Shown here in pieces: positions 31,050 to 40,034 of a stretch of 64,000 nucleotides of DNA. The stretch lies in contig NZ_JACBYW010000011.1 of the NCBI RefSeq assembly GCF_013408175.1, positions 22,076 through 86,075 of the forward strand, read 5' to 3'. How positions within the stretch are numbered: position 1 is the first letter of the stretch; each line of letters begins with the position of its first letter. A program made the translations under genes and the position numbers. Below the pieces are notes generated by a model. That model was not told where the DNA came from, made no database searches, and saw nothing but the letters and a program-made list of their open reading frames with translations. Origin of the DNA: Actinopolyspora biskrensis. Lineage in GTDB: Bacteria; Actinomycetota; Actinomycetes; Mycobacteriales; Pseudonocardiaceae.

Positions 31050-34000
31050 GTGCGGCCTCCATGATCGCCTCGTTGACGTCGCGGCCGTCGCGTTCGGCAT
31101 CGGCCTTGGCATTGAGCACGCGCTTGAAGTCCTTCGGCATGACCCTGACGAAACGCCGCACGGCGGAGTCCCAGTCAGCCAGCAGGTCGCGCGCCACGGT
31201 GGAGCCCGTCTCCGCACGGTGCTTGTCGATCAGTTCGGCCAGCTCCCGCCGGTCCCCCTCTTCGAGCGGATCCAGATCCACCATCTCCTGGTTGACCCGC
31301 TCGGGACGCAGGTCGAGAACGTAGGCGAGGCCACCGGACATGCCCGCCGCGAAGTTGCGTCCCGTGTCGCCCAGAACCACGACACGGCCACCCGTCATGT
31401 ACTCACAACCGTGGTCGCCCACTCCCTCGACGACCGCGAAGGCACCCGAGTTCCGCACGGCGAACCGCTCGCCGACCATCCCGCGGACGAACATCTCGCC
31501 GCCGGTGGAACCGTAGAGCAGCACGTTGCCCGCGATCACGTTCCGCTCGGCCGCGAAGCCCGCGTCCTCCTGCGGACGCAGCACTATCCGGCCACCGGAC
31601 AACCCCTTGCCGACGTAGTCGTTGGAGTCGCCGACCAGCCTCAGCGTGATGCCGCGCGGTACGAAGGCACCGAACGACTGGCCCGCCGAACCGGTGAAGG
31701 TGAGGTCGATCGTGTCGTCGGCCAGTCCGGCTCCACCCCACTTCCGGGTGAGCTCGGAACCGAGCATGGTGCCGACCGAACGGTTCACGTTGCGTACCGG
31801 CATCTCCAGCCGCAGCGGGGACCCGTCCGACAGCGCCCCCTCGCTGAGCTGGATCAGGGTGTTGTCCAGCGCCTTCTCCAGCCCGTGCTCCTGCTTGCCG
31901 GTGCAGTGCCTCGCCTCGCCCTCGGCGACCTCGGGGACGTGCAGGATCGGTGAGAGATCGATGCCCTCGGTCTTCCAGTGCTTGGAGGCCGGATCGGTGT
32001 CGAGCACCTCCGTGTGCCCGATGGCTTCCTCGATGGAACGGAAACCGAGCGCGGCGAGGTGCTCCCTGACCTCCTGGGCGATGAACTCGAAGAACTTGAC
32101 GATGTAGTCGGCCCGCCCGTCGAACTTGGCCCGGAGGTCGGGATTCTGCGTCGCCACCCCGACGGGGCAGGTGTCCAGATGGCACACCCGCATCATGACG
32201 CAGCCGGACACCACCAGCGGCGCGGTGGCGAAACCGAACTCCTCGGCCCCGAGCAGGGCCGCGAGTACCACGTCCCGGCCGGTCTTGAGCTGGCCGTCGG
32301 TCTGCACGACGATCCGGTCGCGCAGCCCGTTTGCCAGCAACGTCTGCTGCGTCTCGGCCAGTCCGAGTTCCCAGGGAGCACCCGCGTGCTTGATCGAGGA
32401 CAGCGGCGAGGCACCCGTGCCGCCGTCGTGCCCCGAGATGAGCACGACGTCCGCGTGTGCCTTGCTCACACCGGCGGCGACCGTACCGACGCCGACCTCG
32501 GAAACGAGCTTGACGTGCACCCGCGCCCGTGGATTGGCGTTCTTCAGGTCGTAGATGAGCTGGGCTATGTCCTCGATCGAGTAGATGTCGTGGTGCGGAG
32601 GTGGTGAGATCAGCCCCACGCCCGGGGTGGAGTGCCGCGTTTCGGCGATCCACGGATACACCTTGTGGCCGGGAAGCTGTCCACCCTCTCCCGGCTTGGC
32701 CCCCTGCGCGATCTTGATCTGAATGTCGTCCGCGTTGACCAGGTACTCGCTGGTCACGCCGAAACGTCCGCTGGCGGCCTGTTTGATGGCGGAACGACGC
32801 CAGTCCCCGTTGGAATCCACGGTGAACCTGTCGGCGTCCTCACCGCCCTCACCGGTGTTGGACTTGGCGCCCAGCCTGTTCATGGCCACAGCGAGGACCT
32901 CGTGCATCTCCTTGGAGATCGAGCCGTAGGAGATACCGCCGGTGGCGAACCGCTTCACGATCTCGGAAACCGGCTCCACCTCGTCGATGTCGACCGGCTC
33001 GCGCGCACCTTCCTTGAAACGCAGCAGCCCGCGCAGGGTCATCAGCCGTTCGGACTGCTCGTCCACGTAGTTGGTGTATTCCTTGAAGATGTCGTACTGA
33101 CCGCTGCGCGTGGAATGCTGCAGCTTGAAGACCGTGTGCGGGTTGAACAGGTGGGGGTCGCCCTCACGGCGCCACTGGTACTCCCCGCCCACGTCGAGTT
33201 CGCGGTGGTGGGCCTTGAGCCCGTCCGCCGGGAAGGTTTTGCGGTGCCGTTCGCCGATCTCGGTGGCCAGCGTCTCGAAGTCGAGTCCGCCGAGCCTGGA
33301 GGTGGTACCGGTGAAGCACCGGTTCACGATCTCCTCGCCGAGACCGATGGCCTCGAAGATCTGCGCCCCCGTGTAGGAGGCGACCGTGGAGACGCCGATC
33401 TTCGACATGGTCTTGCGCAGTCCCTTGCCGAGAGCCTTGATCAGGTTCTTGGTGGCCTGCTTGCCGTCCACGCCCGAGAGCTCGCCGCGTTCGGCCAGTT
33501 CCTCCACGCTCGCCATCGCCAGGTACGGGTTGACGGCGGCGGCACCGTAGCCGATCAGCAGCGCGACGTGGTGCACCTCGCGCACGTCACCCGCTTCGAC
33601 GACGAGCCCGACCTGGGTCCTGGTCTTCTCCCGGACGAGGTGGTGGTGTACCGCCCCGGTCAGCAGCAGCGAGGGAATCGCCGCGTACTCGGAGTCGGCC
33701 CCTCGGTCGGACAGCACGATGATCCGCGCGCCGTCGGCGACGGCCTCGGAGACCTCGCGGGATATCTCCTCGATCCGCTCCCGCAGCGCCTGTCCTCCGC
33801 CCGAGGCGCGGTAGACCATGTGGATGGTCACCGATGCCAGTTCGGGGCGGTCGCCGTCGTCGTTGATGTGAACGAGCTTGGCGAGCTCGTCGTTGTCCAG
33901 CACGGGGAAGGGCAGCACGAGCTGACGACACGCGGCCGGGTCGGTTTCCAGCAGGTTGTGCTCGGGACCGACGTGCGTGCTCAGCGAGGTGACCATCTCT

Positions 34001-35613
34001 TCGCGGATGGCGTCCAACGCCGGGTTGGTCACCTGGGCGAACAGCTGGGTGAAGTAGTCGAACAGCTGCCTGGGGCGCTCGGACAGCGGGGCGAGCGGGG
34101 CATCGTTACCCATCGAACCGACCGGCTCGGCGCCTCCGGTGGCCATGGGCTTGAGAAGCCTGTCCACCTCTTCCGCGGTGTAACCGAACAACTGCTGGTG
34201 CTGCACCAGCGAGGAGTGCGTCGGGACCTCCCTGGACCGCTGCGGCAGCTCGTCGAGGTGCAGCAGCCCCTCGTCGAGCCACTGCCGGTAGGGGTACTGC
34301 GTGGCGAGGTCGTTCTTCACCTCCTCGTCGGGGACGAGGCGGCCCCGCTCCGTGTCGACGAGGAACATCCGGCCCGGCTGCAGTCTGCCCTTGCGGGCGA
34401 TGCGCTCCGGCTCGATGTCCAGAACACCGGTTTCACTGGCGAGCACGACCATGTTGTCGTGCGTGATCCAGTACCGTCCGGGGCGCAGTCCGTTGCGATC
34501 GAGCACGGCGCCGATCTGCGTCCCGTCGGTGAAGGTCACGAGGGCGGGTCCGTCCCACGGCTCCATGAGATTGTTGTGGAACTCGTAGAAGGCCCGGCGC
34601 TGCTGATCCATCTCCGCGTGGTTCTCCCACGCTTCGGGGATCATCATCAGCACGGAGTGCGGCAGCGACCGTCCTCCCAGGTGCAGCAGTTCGAGCACCT
34701 CGTCGAACGAGGCCGAGTCGCTGGCCTCCGGTGTGGCTATCGGGTAGAGCCGGGACAGGTCCCCCGGGATCAGATCGGTGTCGAGCATGCTCTCGCGGGT
34801 GCGCATCCAGTTCCGGTTCCCGCGCATGGTGTTGATCTCACCGTTGTGCGCGATGTAGCGGTACGGGTGCGCCAGGGGCCACGAGGGGAAGGTGTTCGTG
34901 GAGAACCGCGAGTGGACCAGCCCGATGGCGCTGGTGAAGCGCTCGTCGGTCAGATCCATGAAGAAGGCGTCGAGCTGCGCCTCGGTCAACATCCCCTTGT
35001 AGACGAGGGTGCGCGCCGACAGGCTCGGAAAGTAGACGTCCGCCTCGTGCTCGGCCCGCTTGCGCAGGCAGAAGGCACGGCGCTCCAGCCGCATCCGCTC
35101 GTCCCGCCCGTCGGAGTCCACACCGGAGCCCTCGGTGACGAACAGCTGGCGGAAACGCGGCATCACGCTCCGCGCCAACGAACCGGCGCAATTCGGCTCG
35201 ACCGGCAACGTGCGCCAGCCGAGAACGTTCAGCCCCTCTTCCTCGGCGAGCCGCTCGACCTCGGCCGTGGCTCGCTCGAACTCGGCCTCGTCGTCCGGGA
35301 GAAAAGCGTTGCCCACCGCGTAGTGCCCCGCGGGAGGCAGTTCGAACGGAACAACCTCGCGCAAGAACGCGTCCGGCACCTGGGTCAGGATTCCCACCCC
35401 GTCACCGGTGTCCGGATCGGCGCCTTTCGCGCCCCGGTGCTCCAGATTACGCAGCGCTTCCAGCGCGTTGCGCACGATCGCGCGATCTTTGCGTCCGGTC
35501 ATGTCGGCGACCAGCGCCACACCGCACGCGTCGTGATCGTTGGCGGGGTCGTAGAGCCCCGCGCCGTCGGCGCCCCGTTGCGTCCGACCTCTCGCATTCT
35601 GGGAAACCGGCAT
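31042..35613 (-). CDS. gltB: Glutamate synthase large subunit (GOGAT alpha)
   Basis: 1523 residues, as expected. The N-terminal glutaminase has its nucleophile at Cys30 ([12 protein letters not shown]), implying removal of a propeptide of 29 residues. The FMN/central part has [19 protein letters not shown] content ([10 protein letters not shown] at about residue 900), and the iron-sulfur region includes [13 protein letters not shown] near residue 1140. The C-terminal GXGXG repeats ([42 protein letters not shown]) are intact. It converts 2-oxoglutarate and glutamine to two glutamates. GGGAGG lies 6 bp before the ATG at 35613. Confidence 0.97.
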   Translation of the reverse strand: MPVSQNARGRTQRGADGAGLYDPANDHDACGVALVADMTGRKDRAIVRNALEALRNLEHRGAKGADPDTGDGVGILTQVPDAFLREVVPFELPPAGHYAVGNAFLPDDEAEFERATAEVERLAEEEGLNVLGWRTLPVEPNCAGSLARSVMPRFRQLFVTEGSGVDSDGRDERMRLERRAFCLRKRAEHEADVYFPSLSARTLVYKGMLTEAQLDAFFMDLTDERFTSAIGLVHSRFSTNTFPSWPLAHPYRYIAHNGEINTMRGNRNWMRTRESMLDTDLIPGDLSRLYPIATPEASDSASFDEVLELLHLGGRSLPHSVLMMIPEAWENHAEMDQQRRAFYEFHNNLMEPWDGPALVTFTDGTQIGAVLDRNGLRPGRYWITHDNMVVLASETGVLDIEPERIARKGRLQPGRMFLVDTERGRLVPDEEVKNDLATQYPYRQWLDEGLLHLDELPQRSREVPTHSSLVQHQQLFGYTAEEVDRLLKPMATGGAEPVGSMGNDAPLAPLSERPRQLFDYFTQLFAQVTNPALDAIREEMVTSLSTHVGPEHNLLETDPAACRQLVLPFPVLDNDELAKLVHINDDGDRPELASVTIHMVYRASGGGQALRERIEEISREVSEAVADGARIIVLSDRGADSEYAAIPSLLLTGAVHHHLVREKTRTQVGLVVEAGDVREVHHVALLIGYGAAAVNPYLAMASVEELAERGELSGVDGKQATKNLIKALGKGLRKTMSKIGVSTVASYTGAQIFEAIGLGEEIVNRCFTGTTSRLGGLDFETLATEIGERHRKTFPADGLKAHHRELDVGGEYQWRREGDPHLFNPHTVFKLQHSTRSGQYDIFKEYTNYVDEQSERLMTLRGLLRFKEGAREPVDIDEVEPVSEIVKRFATGGISYGSISKEMHEVLAVAMNRLGAKSNTGEGGEDADRFTVDSNGDWRRSAIKQAASGRFGVTSEYLVNADDIQIKIAQGAKPGEGGQLPGHKVYPWIAETRHSTPGVGLISPPPHHDIYSIEDIAQLIYDLKNANPRARVHVKLVSEVGVGTVAAGVSKAHADVVLISGHDGGTGASPLSSIKHAGAPWELGLAETQQTLLANGLRDRIVVQTDGQLKTGRDVVLAALLGAEEFGFATAPLVVSGCVMMRVCHLDTCPVGVATQNPDLRAKFDGRADYIVKFFEFIAQEVREHLAALGFRSIEEAIGHTEVLDTDPASKHWKTEGIDLSPILHVPEVAEGEARHCTGKQEHGLEKALDNTLIQLSEGALSDGSPLRLEMPVRNVNRSVGTMLGSELTRKWGGAGLADDTIDLTFTGSAGQSFGAFVPRGITLRLVGDSNDYVGKGLSGGRIVLRPQEDAGFAAERNVIAGNVLLYGSTGGEMFVRGMVGERFAVRNSGAFAVVEGVGDHGCEYMTGGRVVVLGDTGRNFAAGMSGGLAYVLDLRPERVNQEMVDLDPLEEGDRRELAELIDKHRAETGSTVARDLLADWDSAVRRFVRVMPKDFKRVLNAKADAERDGRDVNEAIMEAAHG

Positions 35614-36678
35614 TCGGATCCTCCCGTCGTCAGGCAACGATCTCAGCCGCACGAATACGACAGGCGAGACCGTGAAAACCTCTCCGGAGCTGACAAGAAG
35701 GATGCGCCGTTGCATTCTTGTTCAGTTTGCGGAACTATACAGATTTCCGGGTCGTGCGACTACGCGTAAGTAACACGTGTTACACCCACACGCCCGCGTC
35801 CCACATCCCGGGACACTTTGATCACGTTCCGCGATCGCGCGCACACGCCAACGACGCCGAGCGGGGGTCGCCACCTCCGGCGCCGGACGCCACGACCACG
35901 GCACTCCGCCGGAGCACCGCCGAGTCCGCGGCTGTTCCGCCTCGCGGGACCACGTGAGGATCACTCACTCGTCCCCGCGCTCGATGATAACCAACCACGT
36001 CCACACGGCAATGATTTTTTTGAGCACTGAAAACACGAACACTACGGACACAGCTGGTCACACGGTTGGCAGCCGCACAGCCCCACCGCAGGACCTGCCG
36101 GGGCACGCGAACGCCGTGCGTCCCCGGCCGATGTTTCAGCCCCGGACCGAACGTTCGGCGAAAAAGTTCCTCCCCGTGGAAAACCGACCCCGAAAATCGA
36201 CTCCCCGCAAAGCAACGGACGAGAAAAGTTCCCCCGAAGAAACATTCCGCGTCGTTCGGTGGACGAAAACGCACACGAACGAGCGATCGGCGGTGGCCGA
36301 ATCGTGTTTCCCCGGACGACGGTGCGCACCGGAGCACGAACCACGCTTCCCACCGCCCCGGCGCGCGGGGATCGGGCGGAACTTCCCACGGGACGACTCC
36401 GCCTTCCCGGGAGGCCTTCCCGTGAGCTCGGCACCCTCCCCGGAGGGAGGACCACAAGACTTCGTGCCGCCGATCCCGCACGGTCGGCGGAATCGGCGGC
36501 ACGGACGTTCCCCGCTGAACGCACGGGACCCCTGCGGGACGGCCGCCGACGAGGCCGGGCGGCCGGTTCCCGCGAACCCCCGCCCCACGAGCACGGCACT
36601 CACGGCGAACCGAGCTCACGACCGGGGTTCACGACCTCGGATCCCGACGGGGACCGGTGCGCCACGCGGAAGGACCGC
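35614..36678. other. Gene-free region upstream of gltB
   Basis: 1065 bp without a gene I can support. The gltB-proximal part has a possible -10 (TATAGT, 35739-35734 on the minus strand) and a 14-bp palindrome at 35770-35783. Further on there are CCGAACGTTCGG (36147-36158), a perfect palindrome, and two GAAAAGTTCC-like strings (36160 and 36222). Open frames exist on both strands but show no family pattern and run across each other. Confidence 0.5.
35770..35783. promoter_or_regulatory. 14-bp palindrome upstream of gltB
   Basis: GTAACACGTGTTAC lies 157 bp upstream of the gltB ATG and about 31 bp upstream of the candidate -10, a usual place for an activator. The half-sites resemble the GTNAC half of GlnR boxes, though the spacing differs. 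Confidence 0.55.
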
Positions 36679-36966
36679 TCAGCCCTCGCGATGAAGCCCT
36701 TCGATGCGCTCGGCCAGGGCCAGGTCGTTCTCCGTTACACCGCCCGCGGAATGCGTGGTGATACGCACCGTGAGCCGGTTGTAGTCGTGCACGGACAGGT
36801 CGGGGTGGTGGTTGGCCTCGTTCGCCAGATGAGCGACGGCGTTGGCCAGGCTCATCGCGGAGAGGAAACCCTTGAGCTGCCAGGTCTTGTGCACCGCGCC
36901 GTCACGGTACTCCCAGCCGGAAGCGAGCCGCTTCTCGATCGTGTCCTGCTGCAACAACTCGGGCAC
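36679..36966 (-). CDS. Pterin-4a-carbinolamine dehydratase
   Basis: 95 residues: IEKRLASGWEYRDGAVHKTWQLKGFLSAMSLANAVAHLANEANHHPDLSVHDYNRLTVRITTHSAGGVTENDLALAERI has the EANHHPD motif with the catalytic His pair and the downstream YN.L/V.TTHSAGG.T. Family members recycle the pterin cofactor of aromatic amino acid hydroxylases, but many actinobacteria carry the gene alone; no hydroxylase is seen here. Homologues can also act as small dimerisation or regulatory proteins. The role here is open. Confidence 0.93.
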   Translation of the reverse strand: MPELLQQDTIEKRLASGWEYRDGAVHKTWQLKGFLSAMSLANAVAHLANEANHHPDLSVHDYNRLTVRITTHSAGGVTENDLALAERIEGLHREG

Positions 36967-37031
36967 TACGGGACCTCCTCACTCTCGTCCTACGTCGGCG
37001 GAGATGCTTTTCCGGAGGGAGCACCACGGAT

Positions 37032-37247
37032 TCATCCGGAGGACGACTCCTGCTCGGGACGTTGCGGAACGGCGCTCTCGACCTCCGCACTGTCCCGGTA
37101 CGTGCCTTCGGGCAGCGTCCGCAGCGCGCGCAGAGTCCGCGAATCGGCCTGGCGCTCCTCGGCGTAGCGAAGCAACCGCTCCTTGTCGGCCGGGAACTCC
37201 AAGCCCTGCAACGCCTTGTTCACACGGCGTTCGTCAGCATCCGTCAT
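37032..37247 (-). CDS. DUF2795 family small protein
   Basis: 71 residues beginning TDADERRVNKALQGLEFPADKERLLRYAEERQADSRTLRALRTLPEGTYRDSAEVESAVP, the DUF2795 pattern: a small helical protein of unknown function common in actinomycetes. AGGAGG lies 5 bp before the ATG at 37247, so the shorter start was taken; the coding frame continues upstream but without family content. It ends 65 bp before the pterin dehydratase gene on the same strand, so they may be cotranscribed. Confidence 0.85.
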   Translation of the reverse strand: MTDADERRVNKALQGLEFPADKERLLRYAEERQADSRTLRALRTLPEGTYRDSAEVESAVPQRPEQESSSG

Positions 37248-37406
37248 GGCACCCTCCTCGAGGCAAGGTACGTCCGGAGCCGCGCCGTTGATCACCCCGG
37301 GGCGATCAACGGCGCGCGCGCTCTCCGCCAAGGGGATACCGTCCGGTGAACGCGGGTAAACGTGCCTGCCGGATCTTTTCACTCGTTTTGCGGCTAGCCT
37401 GAGATC

Positions 37407-37724
37407 ATGGCGGAATACGCACAGGTCATCACGACGACCGATTCGGAGGAGACCGCCGCCGAACTGGCGCGCGGTGTCGTGGCGGGCCGCTTCGGCGCGT
37501 GCGTCCAGGTGGTACCGATTCGCAGCTTCTTCCGCTGGGAAGGGGGCGTGCAGGACGAGCAGGAGTGGCAGCTACAGGTCAAGACTTCCCGCGACCGCGT
37601 CGAAGACCTGATCGAGCACCTCAGGCAGCGGCACAACTACGACGTACCGGAGGTGATCGCCACCCCGATCGTCACGGGCGCTGCCGATTATCTCTCCTGG
37701 ATCGACGAGGAAACCGGTTCGTAA
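37407..37724 (+). CDS. cutA: CutA family divalent-cation tolerance protein
   Basis: 105 residues: YAQVITTTDSEETAAELARGVVAGRFGACVQVVPIRSFFRWEGGVQDEQEWQLQVKTSRDRVEDLIEHLRQRHNYDVPEVIATPIVTGAADYLSWI is the CutA trimeric PII-like fold with the conserved GACVQ and YDVPE. Known CutA proteins are linked to copper tolerance, although most of the family has no proven metal role. It is divergent from the DUF2795 gene and has no close partner. Confidence 0.95.
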   Translation: MAEYAQVITTTDSEETAAELARGVVAGRFGACVQVVPIRSFFRWEGGVQDEQEWQLQVKTSRDRVEDLIEHLRQRHNYDVPEVIATPIVTGAADYLSWIDEETGS

Positions 37725-37907
37725 CACCACCACCCCGAAAAGCGCACTCCGCGATCATCGACACGGACCGAGGCGCCGGCCTGCGCACCCGAAAGCGGTG
37801 AAGTGGAATCGCTCCGATTCCACTCGCCGGTCAGCGCGCGGCGGAGGGCGAGCACCGTTCGAACAGCGCGTGCCGCCCCAGCGACGACCAGGCAAGGATC
37901 CATCCGG

Positions 37908-38225
37908 ATGAAACAGCCGACCATCACCCGCACGGACATCTACACGGCGACGGCCGCACCGGCCGCGGGACTGCTCCTCGCCATGTTCACCCTGCACTGG
38001 AACTGGCTCGTCACAGGAGTGCTCGTCGCCGTCGCGGGACTGGTGCTGAACCGGTTACGGGGGGCCAGGGCGAACTGGTCCGTGCGGATCGGGGTGCTGG
38101 CCCTGCTGGCCGGCTTCCTGCTGTGGTTGTGGTTCGGTGACGGCCGCTGGGCGGTCCTGGGCGCCTTCCCCCTCGTGTTCGTGTTCATCCGCGAACTCGC
38201 CGCGGTGGTCGATCGACGGGGCTGA
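37908..38225 (+). CDS. Small integral membrane protein, unknown
   Basis: 105 residues with about four hydrophobic segments (TAAPAAGLLLAMFTLHW, VTGVLVAVAGLVLN, VRIGVLALLAGFLLWLWFG, AVLGAFPLVFVFIREL). AAGGA stands 10 bp before the ATG at 37908. I recognise no family. Encoded on the same strand and 183 bp after cutA, and 277 bp before the nucleoside transporter gene; no functional link is visible. Confidence 0.75.
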   Translation: MKQPTITRTDIYTATAAPAAGLLLAMFTLHWNWLVTGVLVAVAGLVLNRLRGARANWSVRIGVLALLAGFLLWLWFGDGRWAVLGAFPLVFVFIRELAAVVDRRG

Positions 38226-38502
38226 GCCGAACGGACGTTCCCGCTCCGCAGGCGGCGGATCCGAACGCTCGCGGCGAACACGCACAGTACCGGCCGCTCA
38301 CCGCCGAAGATCAGCACTATCAGCCGGCTTCCGTCCAGCGAAAGAATTCGTTTCTTCACAGCGACGAAACGTGTCCCGCACTGTCCAGTTGATCAGACGC
38401 GTGTCAACATTCGGTGATCAAACCAACTTCGACGCCGACGGTTCCCGCTCGCACAGCGCGCTGATCAAAGAACCGGGCGAACCGTAGGAAAGGACTGTCT
38501 TC

Positions 38503-39837
38503 GTGCACGTGCTATGGGGTATCGGCGGCATGCTCGTGCTGCTGCTGATCGCGGTCGCCCTCTCCACGAGCCCCCGCTCCATCCGTCCCCGCACGGTTCT
38601 CGGGGCGCTGGCCCTGCAAGTGATATTCGCTTTTCTGGTGCTGCGTTGGGAAGCGGGAAGAGCGGTCCTGAGCACGATGGCCGACGGGGTCGGCAAAGTG
38701 ATCGACTCGGCCAACGAGGGCATCGACTTCATGGTCGGCCCCCTGCTCGAGAATCTCGACGAGAACACCACCCTGTTCGCCTTCCAGGTACTGCCGATCA
38801 TCGTGTTCATCGCCTCGTTGACCGCCGTGCTCTACCACTGGCACATCCTGCAGTGGGTGGTCCGCATCATCGGGGGCGGCCTGCAGAAGGTGCTGGGCAC
38901 GACCAAGGCCGAATCGATGAACGCCACGGCGAACATATTCGTGGGGCAGACGGAAGCCCCGCTCGTTGTCCGCCCCTACCTGCCCCGGATGACGCACTCC
39001 GAGTTCTTCGCCGTCATGGCCGGCGGACTGTCCACCGTAGCCGGGACGGTGCTGGTCGGTTACTCGCTGCTCGGGGCCGATCTGGAGTACCTGATCGCGG
39101 CGAGCTTCATGGCGGCGCCTGCCGGTCTGCTGATGGCCAAGATCATCGTCCCCGAGACGGAGGAGGCCGACAGCGACCAAGCGGTGGTGGCCAGCACGAA
39201 GACAACCGATTCCGACGCGCAGGTGCCCGATTCCTCCTCGGAGGAGCAGGAGCCCGAACCGTCCGCGGAGGAGCGGGCCTCCGAATCCGAAAGCAGCACG
39301 GAATCCGCGGAGTCGGACAAACCGCGGAACGTGATCGACGCCGCGGCGGTCGGCGCCTCGGACGGGTTGAAGCTCGCGCTCAACGTGGGAGCGATGCTGT
39401 TCGCCTTCATCTCCCTGATCGCGCTGCTCAACCTGATCATCGGAGGTCTGGGAGGTCTGTTCGGACTGGAGGACCTCACCTTCCAGCGAATCCTCGGCTA
39501 CGTCTTCTCACCCGTGATGGCCGCCATCGGCGTTCCGCTCGACGAAGCGGTGGAAGCCGGAAGCTTCCTCGGGCAGAAGCTCGCGCTCAACGAGTTCGTC
39601 GCCTTCGCCGACTTCGGATCGGCCGCCTCCGAACTGTCCGACCGGACCACTGTCATCGTCACCTTCGCGCTCACCGGATTCGCGAACTTCAGTTCGCTGG
39701 GCATCCTCCTCGGCGGACTCGGTGGACTGGTCCCCAGCCGTAGGCCGTTGATCGCCAAGTACGCCATACGAGCCGTGCTGGCGGGCACCCTGGCGAACCT
39801 GATGAGCGCCGCCATCGCGGGCATCGTGATCGCCTGA
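38503..39837 (+). CDS. Concentrative nucleoside transporter (NupC-like) with acidic insert
   Basis: 444 residues. The fold is that of NupC/CNT: VLPIIVFIASLTAVLYHW, then IFVGQTEAPLVVRPYLPRMTHSEFFAVMAGGLSTVAGTVLVGY and LNEFVAFADF in the C-terminal half. It imports nucleosides with H+ or Na+. An unusual run of about 58 residues at 218-275, rich in Asp, Glu and Ser, is inserted in a cytoplasmic-type loop; standard NupC lacks it (about 400 residues). The GTG at 38503 follows AGGAAAGGA. Confidence 0.92.
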   Translation: MHVLWGIGGMLVLLLIAVALSTSPRSIRPRTVLGALALQVIFAFLVLRWEAGRAVLSTMADGVGKVIDSANEGIDFMVGPLLENLDENTTLFAFQVLPIIVFIASLTAVLYHWHILQWVVRIIGGGLQKVLGTTKAESMNATANIFVGQTEAPLVVRPYLPRMTHSEFFAVMAGGLSTVAGTVLVGYSLLGADLEYLIAASFMAAPAGLLMAKIIVPETEEADSDQAVVASTKTTDSDAQVPDSSSEEQEPEPSAEERASESESSTESAESDKPRNVIDAAAVGASDGLKLALNVGAMLFAFISLIALLNLIIGGLGGLFGLEDLTFQRILGYVFSPVMAAIGVPLDEAVEAGSFLGQKLALNEFVAFADFGSAASELSDRTTVIVTFALTGFANFSSLGILLGGLGGLVPSRRPLIAKYAIRAVLAGTLANLMSAAIAGIVIA

Positions 39838-39845
39838 CCCGATGA

Positions 39846-39883
39846 CCGGCCCGACTCCGGCCTCCGGACCGGGGTCGGGCCGG
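39846..39883 (+). terminator. Hairpin after the nucleoside transporter gene
   Basis: A 15-bp stem (39846-39860 with 39869-39883; one G-U pair) starts 9 bp after the stop codon. Confidence 0.8.
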
Positions 39884-40034
39884 CCGGGTATCCCCGGGCC
39901 GAAAAGCCGGACGCCGACTCCCCGCGCACCGCAACCGTGCTCCGGGACCGGGCTCGGGACGGAAACGGCGTTTCTCCGGCCACCGCCCGGCTCCCACCCG
40001 CGTGGAGCTAGGCGGAGTTTGGCAGGCTACTGCC

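Noticed and set aside
32632..35769. A long plus-strand open frame of about 1045 codons opposite gltB
   Set aside because: It is an antisense frame kept open by high GC in the third codon positions of gltB; the product is repetitive in Gly, Arg, Val and has no domain pattern.
35822..36694. Overlapping frames on both strands upstream of gltB
   Set aside because: No family content, no ribosome-binding site and mutually overlapping; treated as non-coding.
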